Part shown: one piece after another, positions 22,348 through 33,840 of the stretch
How the letters are laid out: each line of letters begins with the position of its first letter
Numbering within the stretch: the stretch's first letter is position 1
Assembly (NCBI GenBank): GCA_003254885.1
Contig: QANT01004416.1
Coordinates: 1 to 64,000, forward strand
Reading direction: 5' to 3'
Source: Purshia tridentata
Lineage: Eukaryota > Streptophyta > Magnoliopsida > Rosales > Rosaceae
DNA length: 64,000 nucleotides
The notes under the pieces: generated by a model
Databases searched by the model: none
What the model was told of the DNA's origin: nothing
What the model saw: only the letters and a program-made list of their open reading frames with translations
Position numbers and translations under genes: made by a program

Positions 22348-22863
22348 TAGGGGTGGGCATCAACCCGCCCACTCTCACTTACCGCCCGAGCTGTTACCCA
22401 TTTAGTCTCCACCCGATCCACCTAATAGTCGACGACTCGGATTTGGGTTCCCTCCTTCACCACCCATCACCATCCATTTAACCGGTTATGGAATATAGGA
22501 AATATGATGGATATCTTCTACAATAGTCAAGAGTTAGTAAAATTATTATCTAATTACATAATTAACTTCTTCATCACTTTCTTCACTTATGTAATTTAAG
22601 AAATATTGTTTCCACACTTTGGAGAGAAGTCCTTTTTTATAGGTGAAATGAGGGTCATTAATATCATTCTAAGCATATACATAAATAATTTGCTTTAATT
22701 TTAGGAGGTTGGCATGCATATAAACCCACTATCATCCTCTTTAATTTCCACTATACCTAAACGGCTCACCTGCTATCGACCTGCTCCTGGATTAACTTTC
22801 AACCGCCCCGCCCATTGACTATGGGGGTGGTGGCGGGTTGAGCTCCCACCCGACCCACCCCTA
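22348..22863. mobile_element. hAT-like MITE with 8-bp target duplication
   Basis: The ends are TAGGGGTGGGC (from 22348) and GACCCACCCCTA (to 22863), inverted copies with one mismatch in the first eleven positions. GC-rich subterminal blocks are also inverted (ATCAACCCGCCCACTC near the left, TGGCGGGTTGAGCTCCCACC near the right). The flanks are GATTGAGG (22340-22347) and GATTGAAG (22864-22871), an 8-bp target duplication with one mismatch. TAGGGGTG-type ends with 8-bp duplications are the signature of the hAT superfamily. At 516 bp with no long ORF it is non-autonomous. Confidence 0.82.
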
Positions 22864-22871
22864 GATTGAAG

Positions 22872-23561
22872 GCGCGAAACCATGATCTTCCTTTGTTGTT
22901 GTTATTATCGTTGTTACTCTATTGTGTTGATCTCCTGCCTCTCCACTGTCGCTAAAACTAAAAGCCGGAAAAACTCTCATTAGTTAGAAGGAGAAGAGTA
23001 TTAGTCATATCAAAACCACAAAAGAGAGAGACAAGAGAGAAACCGGCTTGTGAGATACACAAGGGCCAAACCACCACCACCACCACACCCCCTCGCCGCG
23101 GGGCGGGCGGAAACATTTGAGTTGAGAGAGGGAACGTTGATTTGTTTCACTGAACGACAATATTACAATTATACAAATAATTCACTCATAAAGTTACACT
23201 TAAAAGTGGGCCACCTTTGACTGTTTTAAGCACACCTCCTTATTTGTTCGTCTATTTTCCCATCAGCTATTACAAATATCATCCTTTTAAGTTTTAACAT
23301 GACTCTATGGTTGAGTGTAGAAATAAAACAAAAATAGAGATTTCTAGCCGCATACGCAAACCTCACTTAATTTCCTCCCCTGTCCTGTGGACTTTTGTAG
23401 TGTCGTCTCGTCTCTCCCCAAATAAAACCCAACCTTCCCCCCTTTCTTTATCTTTCACTTCTCATTCAACATTTCAACCCACAAAGAAAGTCATAACCCA
23501 CAACAATAAACAAACACGCTCTTGTTTCTCTCTTCTCTCTCTCTCTCTCTCTCTGTGAAAG
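22872..23561 (+). promoter_or_regulatory. Upstream region of the OVATE gene
   Basis: Intergenic DNA and the probable promoter and 5' UTR of the OVATE gene. A GC-rich patch (CCTCGCCGCGGGGCGGGCGG, near 23092-23111) stands out from the AT-rich background. A CT-dinucleotide run (about 23531-23554) ends 8 bp before the ATG, as is common in plant 5' UTRs. Confidence 0.45.
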
Positions 23562-24263
23562 ATGTCGAAAATCCCATGGAAGCATTTCCTCCCCAATTTC
23601 AAATGCTTACCCACAATCCAAACCCCAGCAGCTGATGATGAAGCCACCTCTAAAGACCAAGACCAACGCTCACCACTCATCTTCAACACCCTCTACCATC
23701 ATGACAACTCAGAAGAGCTCTCCTCAACCTCCAAATCCCACCTCACAGCCGCCGACAATCACTTCTACTCCTGCTCCTCCTCCTCCTCCTCCGACTCATC
23801 CTCCGACATCGAGTCCTCATCCCCTCCTGACTTCGCCACCATCTTGGCTTCCCAACGCTTCTTCTTCTCCTCTCCCGGCCGCTCCAACTCCATCGTCGAG
23901 TCCCCGGGCACCCGACCCACCAACAAGTACTCCAACCCGAACCCATTACTCTCAATGAGCAGAAGCATCAGCGTACCCAAGTACTCGTCTAATCCTTACG
24001 CGGATTTTCGGCACTCCATGGAGGAAATGCTTGAAGCTAGATATAGTGACACCGCTTGTATCATTATTAAAAGTGATTTGGAGTATTTACACGAGCTGCT
24101 CTTGTGCTATCTTTCGCTCAACCCCAAAGACATTCACAAGGACATTATCAGCGCCTTCACCGACCTTGTCATTTGCCTCTTGTCTTCTAACTCTTCGCCA
24201 CCCACCGCCGCCGATCACCGCCAACAACAACTGGAACCTCATCTTTTGCGCCACTTGAGCTAA
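23562..24263 (+). CDS. OFP11: OVATE family protein
   Basis: Single-exon gene for 233 residues. The C-terminal OVATE domain spans about residues 138-208: VPKYSSNPYADFRHSMEEML, then SDLEYLHELLLCYLSLNP and HKDIISAFTDLVICLL. The N-terminal half is low in complexity and serine-rich (a run of Ser at 70-87), with the conserved patch FATILASQRFFFSSPGRSNS seen in the OFP11/12/16 group. Family knowledge: OVATE proteins are plant transcriptional repressors that bind TALE homeodomain and TRM proteins and affect organ and fruit shape. The symbol is given because At4g14860 (OFP11) holds the same relative position between LOI1 and SECE1 relatives in Arabidopsis; sequence alone would only support the subgroup. 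The coding region is GC-rich compared with its surroundings. Confidence 0.85.
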   Translation: MSKIPWKHFLPNFKCLPTIQTPAADDEATSKDQDQRSPLIFNTLYHHDNSEELSSTSKSHLTAADNHFYSCSSSSSSDSSSDIESSSPPDFATILASQRFFFSSPGRSNSIVESPGTRPTNKYSNPNPLLSMSRSISVPKYSSNPYADFRHSMEEMLEARYSDTACIIIKSDLEYLHELLLCYLSLNPKDIHKDIISAFTDLVICLLSSNSSPPTAADHRQQQLEPHLLRHLS

Positions 24264-26380
24264 CTGTAATCGTCTCTCGAGAAAAAAAGAAGAAAGACAA
24301 ACCAGGAATTTAGTTATTGGGGTTTGTTTGTTTATTTAATAAATTAATGGGTTTTTAGTTTTCATCGTCTTTGGAGAAGAGGAAAGGGTCTTTGGAGAAG
24401 AGGAAAGGATGTTAATTGTTTCATGTTTCATGTATGAGGACAAAGAAAAATGTATTTTGATGAGATCACAGAACCAAGAAAATGAAGCGTGGGATATGTT
24501 GAGGTCTCGATGCTTATTTATAATTTTATTGTAGACTTGTACGTAGTGTTAATTTGTTGAGTAAAAAATGTGTTTTGATAGATTAATTGGTTGATTAAAG
24601 AAATGTGTTTTTGTAGTTGATTGATGTTTCACAAATAGTTGATTGGCAATGGTAATCGGTGACGTACAATCTAACAATTTGGAGCTGTGGCTGTGGTGGT
24701 CCTGCTTGCATGTCGAGTTTTGCACAAATAACAAGAAGGCACTAGGCAGCGGTTGAACTTCAAACAGGGCCAGGCCATGGTCCCCTAGCTACTATTAAAG
24801 ATATCACACTAATTTAACTTATCCCAAATATATAAAACTAAAAAATAAAAAATGCACTTCCTAAAATTTAGAAGTTGGTATCTTAATTCATAGAGTATGG
24901 TAACATGCCAACATTTAATATACAACATGCACATGTGAGATAAATTGGGGCATCATTAATTAAAAAGTGATCATAAGTATGTATGTGTTTAAATTATATA
25001 ATGATTCGAACTCAACAGTTGATGATAAATTTCATGTAAAGACTCGAGCTAAACACTAAATTAGTGAGTTAAGACTTAGGATTGATTATTATATGTTTCC
25101 ACTACTTGGTGGCCTTGTGTGAATCCTTAGATTAAGTGAATAACGAAATCTTTTTTGTTTTGTGTTTTTCTAGAATTTAGATTAAGTGAATTTTTATTTT
25201 ATGAAAAATGTTTGATCGTTATAGATTGAATTTAGAAATAAAAGAAGCATAAGTTTGTTGTTCATGTATAAGATATGCGTTGGTGGACATGAGCAAGACA
25301 TAATTAATAAAGAGATTATCAAGACACAATTAATGAATAAATTACGGCGTTCACTCAAAGCTCCCTTACGATGAAGATTGAAGTGAAACTTGGAAGCATT
25401 GCGCCATTGCATGACATGTGGCTCAGCCAAAAAAGTAAAAAGTTAAAATAGATAAATAAGTTACACTCTGTAATCCGTGTACAAAAAATATTACTGAGCA
25501 AAAGCATTGTAAAACCCAAAGTTTTGCAAGCATTGAGCAAAAGCATTAAAACAAGGTTAGTCTTGAAGTTTTTGACCACTATGGATATACTCTTTTCTTT
25601 TATATATTGACAAAATTGGGGAGACAAACGAAGTGGATCCAAAGAGAGTTTACCAACAACTACAAGAAAAGAAGGAAAATGCCTTCATATTTTATAATAT
25701 ACTTGTTTATAAAGTTGGTTGGTTTAGGTAAGGTTAATACCAGACCATTTGTCCTTAAGTGCCATGCATATTTTATACTATATATTATATGTATGTTTTA
25801 ATATGTATTTATTCTTCAATGATATAAGAGTAATAAATAAAATGAATTCGATCATAGTACTTTTTATATGAGAATAGAGTTACATAAACTTAATTTCTAT
25901 TTACACAGTTAAAATTAAAACAAGCAAAAAAAGCAAACATAAAATCCAAATCCATATAGTTAATTTCCTGATTCATTTGGGCAAAAGTTATGATATTTTG
26001 TGGATGTGAGGATTCAAAACACCAAAAAAAAAAAAAAAACNAAAAAAAAAAAAACCAAAATCAAATGCCGGATGAGTATATATGCGATTCCAAATGCACG
26101 ACTGTTAAGAGAGATGGACATAAACGAGTAGGCCAAATTATATAAAATCATGTAGGAGAATCTTGGCATTGTCTAGAGTTATCTTTTACTTTTCAATAAA
26201 GGTTGTTTATTTGGACAAAAAACAAAAACAGAGACAAGATTCTTGGTGAAAATTTTAAGAAATATTCATGCATGTATATAATTAACAATTAAGGGAATAA
26301 TCTGTGTTGCATGCACACATATATACGCATGCGTCTTTGTAAATAGTATATATAATAGACATTAATTTATTTATGTAGAA
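24264..26380. other. Intergenic, no gene recognised
   Basis: Starts with the probable OVATE 3' UTR, where GTCTTTGGAGAAGAGGAAAG occurs twice in tandem (about 24367-24407, 21-bp step). At 25494-25548 the word GAGCAAAAGCATT occurs twice around CCCAAAGTTTTGCAAGC. A poly-A run with one N lies at 26023-26054. No gene is seen. Confidence 0.5.
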
Positions 26381-26773
26381 ACCTTCCAATGAGGGATATA
26401 TACATCATTTAGTGTTAAATGAGTGATCCTTTCGTGGGGTTCACATTTTTCATTTTAAGTCAGTCCGAACCATTCAATTTTTACATCTTTATTAATAGAT
26501 CATTCTTATAAAAAATTAATCAAATCAGAAATTATTGTTTATCTAACTTTGATCAAACAAATCGACGAATCAAATATTTTCGATGAAACCATCTAGTTGT
26601 TTAATCAAAATTAGATAGAAAAATAATTTTCAATTTGACAAATTTTTTGTAAAGATAATCTATTAATAAATATGTCAAAAATGAACAGTTCGAATCGACA
26701 CAAAACGATTTGTATGAACCCCGCAAAGAGATTCCTCATTTAACACTAAATGAAAAATCTCTCATTGAAAGGT
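26381..26773. mobile_element. Foldback MITE of about 390 bp
   Basis: The left end ACCTTCCAATGAGGG (26381) is mirrored on the right by CTCTCATTGAAAGGT (to 26773). Further in, TTTAGTGTTAAATGAGTGAT and CGTGGGGTTCACA are mirrored by GAACCCCGCAAAGAGATTCC and CTCATTTAACACTAAATGA. Symmetry continues inward (TTTTTACATCTTTATTAATA versus TATTAATAAATATGTCAAAA), so almost the whole element folds back on itself. Target duplication not resolved. Confidence 0.8.
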
Positions 26774-29355
26774 GATTGTTAATCTATGTGTGCTTAGATA
26801 TGATTAAAGACAACCACTTGTACACAAAAATACCATTATAATCGAAATGCATGTGCCTAACATTTACGATTCATAATTTTATAACCAACAAATATGGAGA
26901 ATAATTGGTGCCTAATGACGTGGCATCGCCACCTAGGTTTTTGAAGACTATATTAACCTTTTCTAAAATCTTGCAAAATAAAATTAAAAAACTTTCAACC
27001 AAAAAAATTCCACCCGCAAAATCTTTGAACGTACCTTAAACATCTAATCCAACCAAATCTACTACTGGATGTAATCTTTTCAACTCATTCACTATTTTTA
27101 TTAAGGTAAGAGCTATGGCTGATTATCAAATCACACAACAGTGAATTTTTTATTAAGGTAAGAGCTATGGCTGATTGTCAAATCATACAACAGTGAATCT
27201 CACACTATATAAAAAGACAAATTGGCAGAGACATTAATTTGAAATTAAATTTCTTTGGCAATCATTGTTTCTATATAATTTTCTGCAATCCCGTCTATTT
27301 TGGCTTCAAAATCTTTCACGCCTAAATCAACATTTGAAGGACAAAGTTCAATGTATTCATTGTTATACTGAGTGCACCAGCATCTAGGTCTCCCATGGTC
27401 AGTGAACTTTGAATATAAATCTACATATATATGGCTCCCAAGATATATGGTTAACCATCCCTCAGTGATCCTTCTCTCAATTTTAGAGATTAGGAGAAGA
27501 CGAAGGCTGATTTTAGGATTGAGTAGTAATGAGAGGAAATTGATTTGTGCTATTAGATTTAGATTGGATAGGATAGTGTTTTAACAATAATGATATTAAT
27601 ATTTTGTAGCAAATAATTAAAGATGAGAGTTTGTTAGATTATAGACTCCGACAACTAAAAAAGTTGATTTAAAGAACACCCAGCCAAATAAGTTGAGCTA
27701 AAAACTAATAGTGTATCTAAAAAAAAGAATTAGTGCATCTGTAAAATACATGCCACATTTACTTATCGAAGTTATTTATCATATCTCATGTTGAGCGGAT
27801 CTATATTAAATGAATTTGTGAATACCAATTATGTAAGAAATCGAAATCGATATGATTTGTGAGTGTAGCATTACATTCTGATAACAAATATTATATGAGT
27901 TCTAAATAATGTTGGAGGTTGGAGTATTGCAAGTATTGATCAAGTTAATCATATCAATGAAAAGATAGAAAATAAGGACAAGATATGGAGAAGTTAGATA
28001 ATATTTGTTAATTAACCTTTACATAAATTAATCAGAATTGAGGATCTTTAATAAAGAAAATTCTACAATTAATATAGCCACCAGCATGACGTAGTCATAT
28101 TTTTGACTTTTAGATATTGATTAGTTCACTGTTCACATTTAAACTATTATGGAATAGTGTATTCACCATTAAATATGGTTCATGATATGCCATATAGAAA
28201 CTGTAACAAAGAAATTCTCATTTAATAAACAAAGACAAAAAGAAACACTACAAATGAGAGAAGCAAATTAACGAAAAGTAGAAAAGGGATAAGATAATGA
28301 CATGGTGATGGATCCAAATAATAGAAAATAATGCAACTGCAGAGAATAGTGTTAGGAGGATTGTCAGGCTATGAATATATTTCATCTCAATCATCTCAAT
28401 ATTGATTTTCTTGGACCTAGCGATCTTTCCTATGGACCCCCTGAAATTGGATTAATATTGTCCAAAGTGGCCTATTCCACGCATGCATGCAATATCTCTG
28501 TATATGTATAGTTGAACAGAGAAAACAACCCACCAATATTCAAAACATGTAGACTCATCAACTGCTTAGTACTTTGAATTCAATTTATATATATTCAAAC
28601 TGCTAGCAGAGAGAGAGAGAGAGAGAGAGAGTCTTGGTGAGTAATGTGTACTCAGAACCTTGTTAGCTTGTTGAGATGTATATGATCAAAATGGATACAA
28701 TTCTGAATTCTGTGTGACAAAAACTACAGAACGTACTTAGGAGTTAGGAGGGACCCATGTCAAATTTGGAAAAAAATCTGGAAACTGTTTACAGTTTGAT
28801 TTGCCTTTCTTGGGAATGGCTTAATGGTTTATGATAGCCTCTGCCCATTTGAAATTTAATTTCAATTTCATGTCCTGTAGTGTAGGCCTTAAAGCCCTAT
28901 ATATGCTAGCTCTCTTGTTTGCATGCATAAAGACAATTCACATTGCATGCATGCCACTGAATCGATAGTATTTTGATTGTCTTCATGCTTCATCCATTAT
29001 TATCAAATCAAACTATCAAAGGAACAGATAGAAAATTGAAATGGCTCAGAAAGGTAATACAAGAACTTTGATGTGCAATATTCAATGCATACCAATTTCT
29101 CAATCTTGATTATTATCATAAGTTTCTTATATTCCCTTGTACATTTTTTTGGGCTTTATTCTATTGCTCTTACTTATCTTTGGAATTCCAAAGTTTGGGC
29201 CCAAAAGCCCAAAATGGTCCAACCCAGTTAATAAGTGGCAATGATTGACCCCACAAACCAAAAGGCCAGTATCGACCCTAAAAATCCAACACCATCCAAA
29301 TTCAGAGCTCTTACCAGTTACCAGTTACACCACGGAGTCACTGACCACCCAGAAC
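26774..29355. other. Intergenic, with a 52-bp tandem duplication and a GA microsatellite
   Basis: TTAAGGTAAGAGCTATGGCT occurs at 27101 and again at 27153, each followed by near-identical GATTATCAAATCACACAACA-like sequence (a 52-bp step). A GA-dinucleotide run lies at 28608-28632. The last few hundred bases should hold the promoter and 5' UTR of SECE1. No other gene could be supported. Confidence 0.5.
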
Positions 29356-29904
29356 ATGGCGCTCCGCATGTCCGTACAGTTCCCCGTAACCTCACCCTTC
29401 CCGCCACCCACAAAAACCGGCTGCGCAAAATTTTCCGTACGGTTGAAACAGCCACGTGCCGGTGACAATTCTCTACTCCAACCCAGACTGACAGAGAAGA
29501 GAAAGCCAAGCAAATTCCTCACTTCAATCAGAGCCGTCGACGAAAGCCAAGCAGCAAATTCCGAGTCGGGTTCCGAGTCGGTGAGCACCCAGCAAAAAGA
29601 AGGCGCGGGAGAGTCGTCTTCGGCGGAGAGTCAACCCGGCGAGGTGAGCGAGTTGGGGATGGAGATCAAGAAGGCTATGGAGAAGAGGAAGAAGGAGGAG
29701 AAAGAGGGGGAATTTTTCAGTGGAGTGGCGGAGGAGGTTAGGGAGATCGAGTGGCCTGCGTTCGCTAAGGTCTTGGGGACCACTGGCGTGGTGCTTGGGG
29801 TCATTGCTGGATCTAGTGTCGTTTTGCTCACTGTCAATGCCGTTTTGGCCGAGTTTTCCGACCAGGTCTTTGCCGGTAGAGGGGTTCAGGATTTTTTCGG
29901 CTGA
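29356..29904 (+). CDS. SECE1: Plastid preprotein translocase subunit SecE1
   Basis: Single exon, 182 residues. The N-terminal 60 or so residues are rich in Ser, Pro, Arg and Lys and poor in acidic residues, as in a chloroplast transit peptide (MALRMSVQFPVTSPFPPP). A charged linker with Glu/Lys repeats follows (about 98-120). The C-terminus carries the SecE signature EVREIEWPAFAKVLG and one membrane helix at about 139-163 (TTGVVLGVIAGSSVVLLTVN). Family knowledge: SECE1 pairs with SCY1 in the thylakoid membrane as the Sec translocon that takes SecA-driven substrates and co-translational insertions. I chose ATG 29356 because the transit-peptide-like composition begins there; the longer frame from 29245 has no support. 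Convergent with PFD2. Confidence 0.9.
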   Translation: MALRMSVQFPVTSPFPPPTKTGCAKFSVRLKQPRAGDNSLLQPRLTEKRKPSKFLTSIRAVDESQAANSESGSESVSTQQKEGAGESSSAESQPGEVSELGMEIKKAMEKRKKEEKEGEFFSGVAEEVREIEWPAFAKVLGTTGVVLGVIAGSSVVLLTVNAVLAEFSDQVFAGRGVQDFFG

Positions 29905-30415
29905 GGTATGAATGAGATGTGATAACGTCCGGCTGTCATGATTGGTTCATAGGCCCACTGTTAGGCCCAGCCCGGCCCAGCCCATTTTGGGTCACTCTGA
30001 AGAAACTCAAGAGAGAGTGTACATTTATGTAATCTTCATGCAGGGTCATTTGGCTCATTCCTTTATGCTTAACCTCTTTGGTTAAATACTCATTGAAAAA
30101 AGAAAAGCCCTCTCTGGCCAATAGACTATTTGATTCAATACTCAATAGCATTTTATAATGGAAATTTATAGTATGACTTTTGAGAATTTTTTTTTCTTCA
30201 TTAATCCTTAGTTCCTTACCAAAAAAAAACATATTAGATAGGGTACAAACACAATCATGATTCATTGCAGTAGTTATAATATTCTACTACCCCGATTAAA
30301 CAAACCAAAACCCAAATCTCTAGCACCTGGTACACTTGCAACTGAAAACACAAATTCATTTTAACAAGTCTGAGAAAATATGGGTGGTGGAAGAGCCTTA
30401 AGAGCTGGTGGCCTT
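29905..30415. terminator. Shared 3' region of convergent SECE1 and PFD2
   Basis: About 510 bp between two convergent stop codons, so both 3' UTRs and polyadenylation sites must lie here. Near 29950-29985 a GGCCCA-rich patch (GGCCCACTGTTAGGCCCAGC) is present. No other feature is seen. Confidence 0.5.
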
Positions 30416-30865
30416 TCATTCACCTCCACCTGCAGGGCCGACCAGAACTCCTTGAGCCTGCCCTTCTTTGCGAGCACCATCGTCCTTCTCATCAGCGTCG
30501 GCCTTTCGTATCCTAATCTTGTACTTGGCCTCAAAATCAGAAATTTCCTTTTTCTTCTTTTCCAGAGCCTCGTTCAGCCTAGCAATAACCTCCTCGATCC
30601 CCTCTTTGTTGCGCTGCACAGCGGGCAGGACCTCCTTGATGGTTCTCTCAACCAGCACCCCTCCAATCATCCTGTAGCATCGCCTGGATGGATCAAGTGG
30701 CTGGATGGCATTGATGACCAACGAGTGCTCGCTCACTTCCATCTCTAGCTCAGTGATTTTTGAGTAAATTTGGTTGAGTTCAGTCCTCATAGCAGCAAAC
30801 TTATTTGCAACTGCTTGTTCATTTATAGGTTCCTTGTGATCTCCTTCAGCTTTACTACTGGCCAT
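30416..30865 (-). CDS. PFD2: Prefoldin subunit 2
   Basis: A single coding exon for 149 residues, close to the usual plant length. A beta-type prefoldin domain runs over about residues 16-115: an N-terminal helix (ANKFAAMRTELNQIYSKITE), the hairpin-turn region around DPSRRCYRMIGGVLVERT, and a C-terminal coiled-coil helix (EEVIARLNEALEKKKKEISD). The tail is charged, then rich in Gly. Family knowledge: PFD2 is one of four beta subunits in the hexameric co-chaperone that hands actin and tubulin to the CCT chaperonin. A 5' UTR intron is likely (30872-32276), because a GGTACG donor and a TTTGTAG acceptor frame the region six bases before the ATG. Divergent from DOT2 and convergent with SECE1. Confidence 0.93.
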   Translation of the reverse strand: MASSKAEGDHKEPINEQAVANKFAAMRTELNQIYSKITELEMEVSEHSLVINAIQPLDPSRRCYRMIGGVLVERTIKEVLPAVQRNKEGIEEVIARLNEALEKKKKEISDFEAKYKIRIRKADADEKDDGARKEGQAQGVLVGPAGGGE

Positions 30866-30871
30866 GATTCT

Positions 30872-32276
30872 CTACAAATGATATAGCAACAGCCAATATA
30901 ATTCAAGGGCAAGATGCATCTACAACAGAAAAGCCAACAGTACAATGCATTTGCTAGAAAACTGGAAACCATAGCTTCAGCTTCTCATAATGTAATCATC
31001 CTCTTAAGAGGAAATAAATATTACAGCTGCATCTACCAGTAACGATAAGAAAATTCATATACATGGGCTCCTTGGGTAAACGCAAATAAAACAGTTGGCT
31101 TGATTTTCTTTAAAACAAAACAACAACCATCCTCAAATCTAAAACAGCATGTTGCAACTAGGGATGCATTTTCGACTAGAAGCAGGTTTATTTAACGAGG
31201 TTTATTCCAATTGCAACTATAATTGGTGTGACTACTGACAACTAAGGATGGTCCTCAAGCCAAAGGACTGAATCCCTGCAGGGCAATTCATTTTGTTGAC
31301 TCATTTATGTCTAGCATACTCACACAACTACATAGGCACATATGTAGAATCTCTTGTTAGAAACCTTTTTCCTTGAGGATAGGAAACAATGACTTAATCA
31401 AACAAGTAAAAAGAAACATCCAGTGTTGTTAGCACCATATTGTTTTTCCCAAATGCTTAATCTCAAAACAATATGTGGAAGCAATTAATTGAAAAGAAAA
31501 ACTTGAAAGTAACTAATAGATACTTGTAGTTCCATGCTCATCCCTACAATGATTGATACATCGCTTATTATTTATTCATGATGTTGTTCATATCTCAATA
31601 ATTAAATATGATTTGCAATTTCAAATTTAATACTAGCTAAGAAAACATATATATGAAATAACCCAATAGAACCAATACCCCCCCCCCCCNCCGCCCCCAT
31701 TGACTGTCTTCATTTACACATCTTTATAGAACTTAATAAAATTTTATCAATTTTATTTAACTAATAATTAAGAAATTTTACTAGATGATAAAATCAAATA
31801 ACTGACATATAATAATCTATCTTTTGGTATCAAAACCTCGACATTTATTTGTTTGTATGTTATAACTAATGTAAATAGTATTGATTAAACTATTTGTTTG
31901 TTCAGTTTTATGCACTTTGAGGAAGCCCAATACAGAATCGGAGTTCCAATTCAATACAAGAAGAAAAGCTTAGATATATTTCTGCACATGACACATAAAC
32001 CATTTGATATAAAATCTCAGGTTTAAGAGCAAACCCAGAAGAAGCTACCCAAGAAATCCCTTTGAATATCAGATTTCTCATTATTCTAGTTTTTTGCTCG
32101 ATTAATTTAAACCCAAGTATTCAAACATTCATTATTTTTCATCAAGTTTACTGGGAAATCAAAGGAATTAAAAACACTTTGATCTTACTTCAAATAAATA
32201 AATAAAAAAAAGATAAATTTAATCTGAAAGTTAAAATAAGAAGACGAAGAAAACGCCCAAGGGAAAGAAAGCGTAC
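30872..32276 (-). other. Likely 5' UTR intron of PFD2
   Basis: On the minus strand, ACCAATCAG|GTACGC at 32277/32276 and TTTGTAG|AGAATCATGG at 30872/30871 form a good donor-acceptor pair around 1405 bp. The interior has no ORF and contains a poly-C run with one N (31680-31697). Inferred from splice signals only. Confidence 0.55.
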
Positions 32277-32399
32277 CTGATTGGTTACTCGCAAAGACCT
32301 CTTGAAAAGAGTGGAGAAGGCAGTGTCTCTGTAGTAGAGTGGCAGCGTCTGCGACGCAGCTACGTGAGAAGCAAATGACGGAGGTGCTCAACTTAAGCC

Positions 32400-33480
32400 A
32401 ACTGCTCCTTCGTATAAGCCCTCTGTTTTTCTGGGCCAGTTGTATAAAACCCCTCTTTTCTTTGTCTCTCCTTTATTGCATAAATGACCTGGCCAATTTC
32501 TAAATCGACCTCCCTCGTTTACTCACTACACCTCCCAACATTATTTTTCTAATATAATTAATACTTTAACCAAAATAAAATCTAAAAAAATAAAAAATAA
32601 AAAACCAAAAAGAGAGAAGGATGGAAGTGAAGCCCTCCTTACATCAACTAATCTTTACATATTTTCCTTACATAACTTTTCCATGATGACTTGTTGATTG
32701 ACACAATGACATACAAAATATATACATTTTAATTTATATTTTACTTAATGACCCGAATTTAATTCATATTTGTTTATATTTAACCCAACTCAAGAGTATT
32801 AACTTCCTATCAAATCAAGTTGTGTGTTATTTTATTTGTGTCATATAAAAAATTATAGCTCTTAATTCACTTCTTTTTTCTTTTTTTCTGAAAGGAAGTG
32901 AAATTTCTCTAAACTCTTTATTACTTATATTAAAAAAAAAATTTGAGAATTATTGAAAGACCTTTTACAAACAAAAATTATTTTTAAAAGGAGTGAGTAA
33001 ATGTTTGTTAGCGTTGATAAAAACTCGCGGGGAAATATGATGGAGGACGAAAATAATGAAATAGGTTAAAAACTTAAAACAGGTCATTAAAGAAAAAAAA
33101 AAGAAAGAAGATAAAAATGAGAACAAGGGAGAAGAGAAGAAGGGGGTCGGTTAAAAAACACTGAAAGCCTCCTTGGTTCTAAACTCATAGCAGTTTCCCG
33201 TTTTCGAACCCAAGCATCCAAATCCCGGCCCTCTATCTTCTTCTTCTTCTTCGATTCTGAATTTTCTGTGTTTCCAAACAACTTCGAAATTCAAGAGATT
33301 CAGGCATTCGATTGCCTGCGTATAAAGCCATCCAAATCCGGCGTTTGGGAGGTGTCGAGGCTGCCTGGTTCACCACCTAAGCACCACTACCAGTAACGAG
33401 TTTACCAAACAGAGCTTAGAGAGATTTGAGAGCTCAAAACTCCCACTACACTTACAGCCAAACAGAGCCCGAAACTATTC
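32400..33480. promoter_or_regulatory. Divergent region between PFD2 and DOT2
   Basis: Separates the likely 5' ends of PFD2 (leftward) and DOT2 (rightward), so it should hold both promoters. The middle is AT-rich. The DOT2 leader probably begins after about 33180, where CT-rich sequence (CTTCTTCTTCTTCTTCGATT) appears. No specific motif is claimed. Confidence 0.4.
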
Positions 33481-33485
33481 GTAAG

Positions 33486-33830
33486 GTATCATATTCTCTT
33501 TCTAAGCACTCTCTTTTTACGAATTTATTTATTTTCTGCTTGATTAGGGGTTTTTCATTTTTTAAATGCTACATTTAAGACCCTTTTTTCTGTTTTGTTT
33601 CCAAGAATTTAAGTAAAATAGTCGCAATTTGATATTTTCATACGTTTATTTTTCTCAGCTTGCCAAACACAGCATTTTTTTCCGGTATTTTGGACTTGTT
33701 TGCTTTAAATTGCTCTCTTTAAAAGTGCTCATTGTGTCAAATTTGGCTTTCGAAAGTTAGTACATTTGTTTATTTGGTTTCGTTTCTTTGATTTTTCTAA
33801 TCATTTCGTGATTGGTGTTTTGTAGTTTAG
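33486..33830 (+). other. Likely 5' UTR intron of DOT2
   Basis: A donor (CGTAAG|GTATCA at 33486) and an acceptor (TTTGTAGTTTAG at about 33830) bracket 345 bp of T-rich DNA ending ten bases before the ATG. Splice signals only. Confidence 0.5.
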
Positions 33831-33840
33831 TGTGTTGCAA

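Noticed and set aside
23092-23111. GC-rich CCTCGCCGCGGGGCGGGCGG patch as a possible CpG-type promoter or rDNA fragment
   Set aside because: Only 20 bp, isolated, and does not match rRNA that I recognise. Plants do not use CpG-island promoters in this sense.
29041-29054. ATGGCTCAGAAAG|GTAATA looks like a first exon (MAQK...) with a splice donor upstream of SECE1
   Set aside because: No following exon in a compatible frame with recognisable protein could be found before SECE1, and SECE1 has its own start. Probably chance or UTR.
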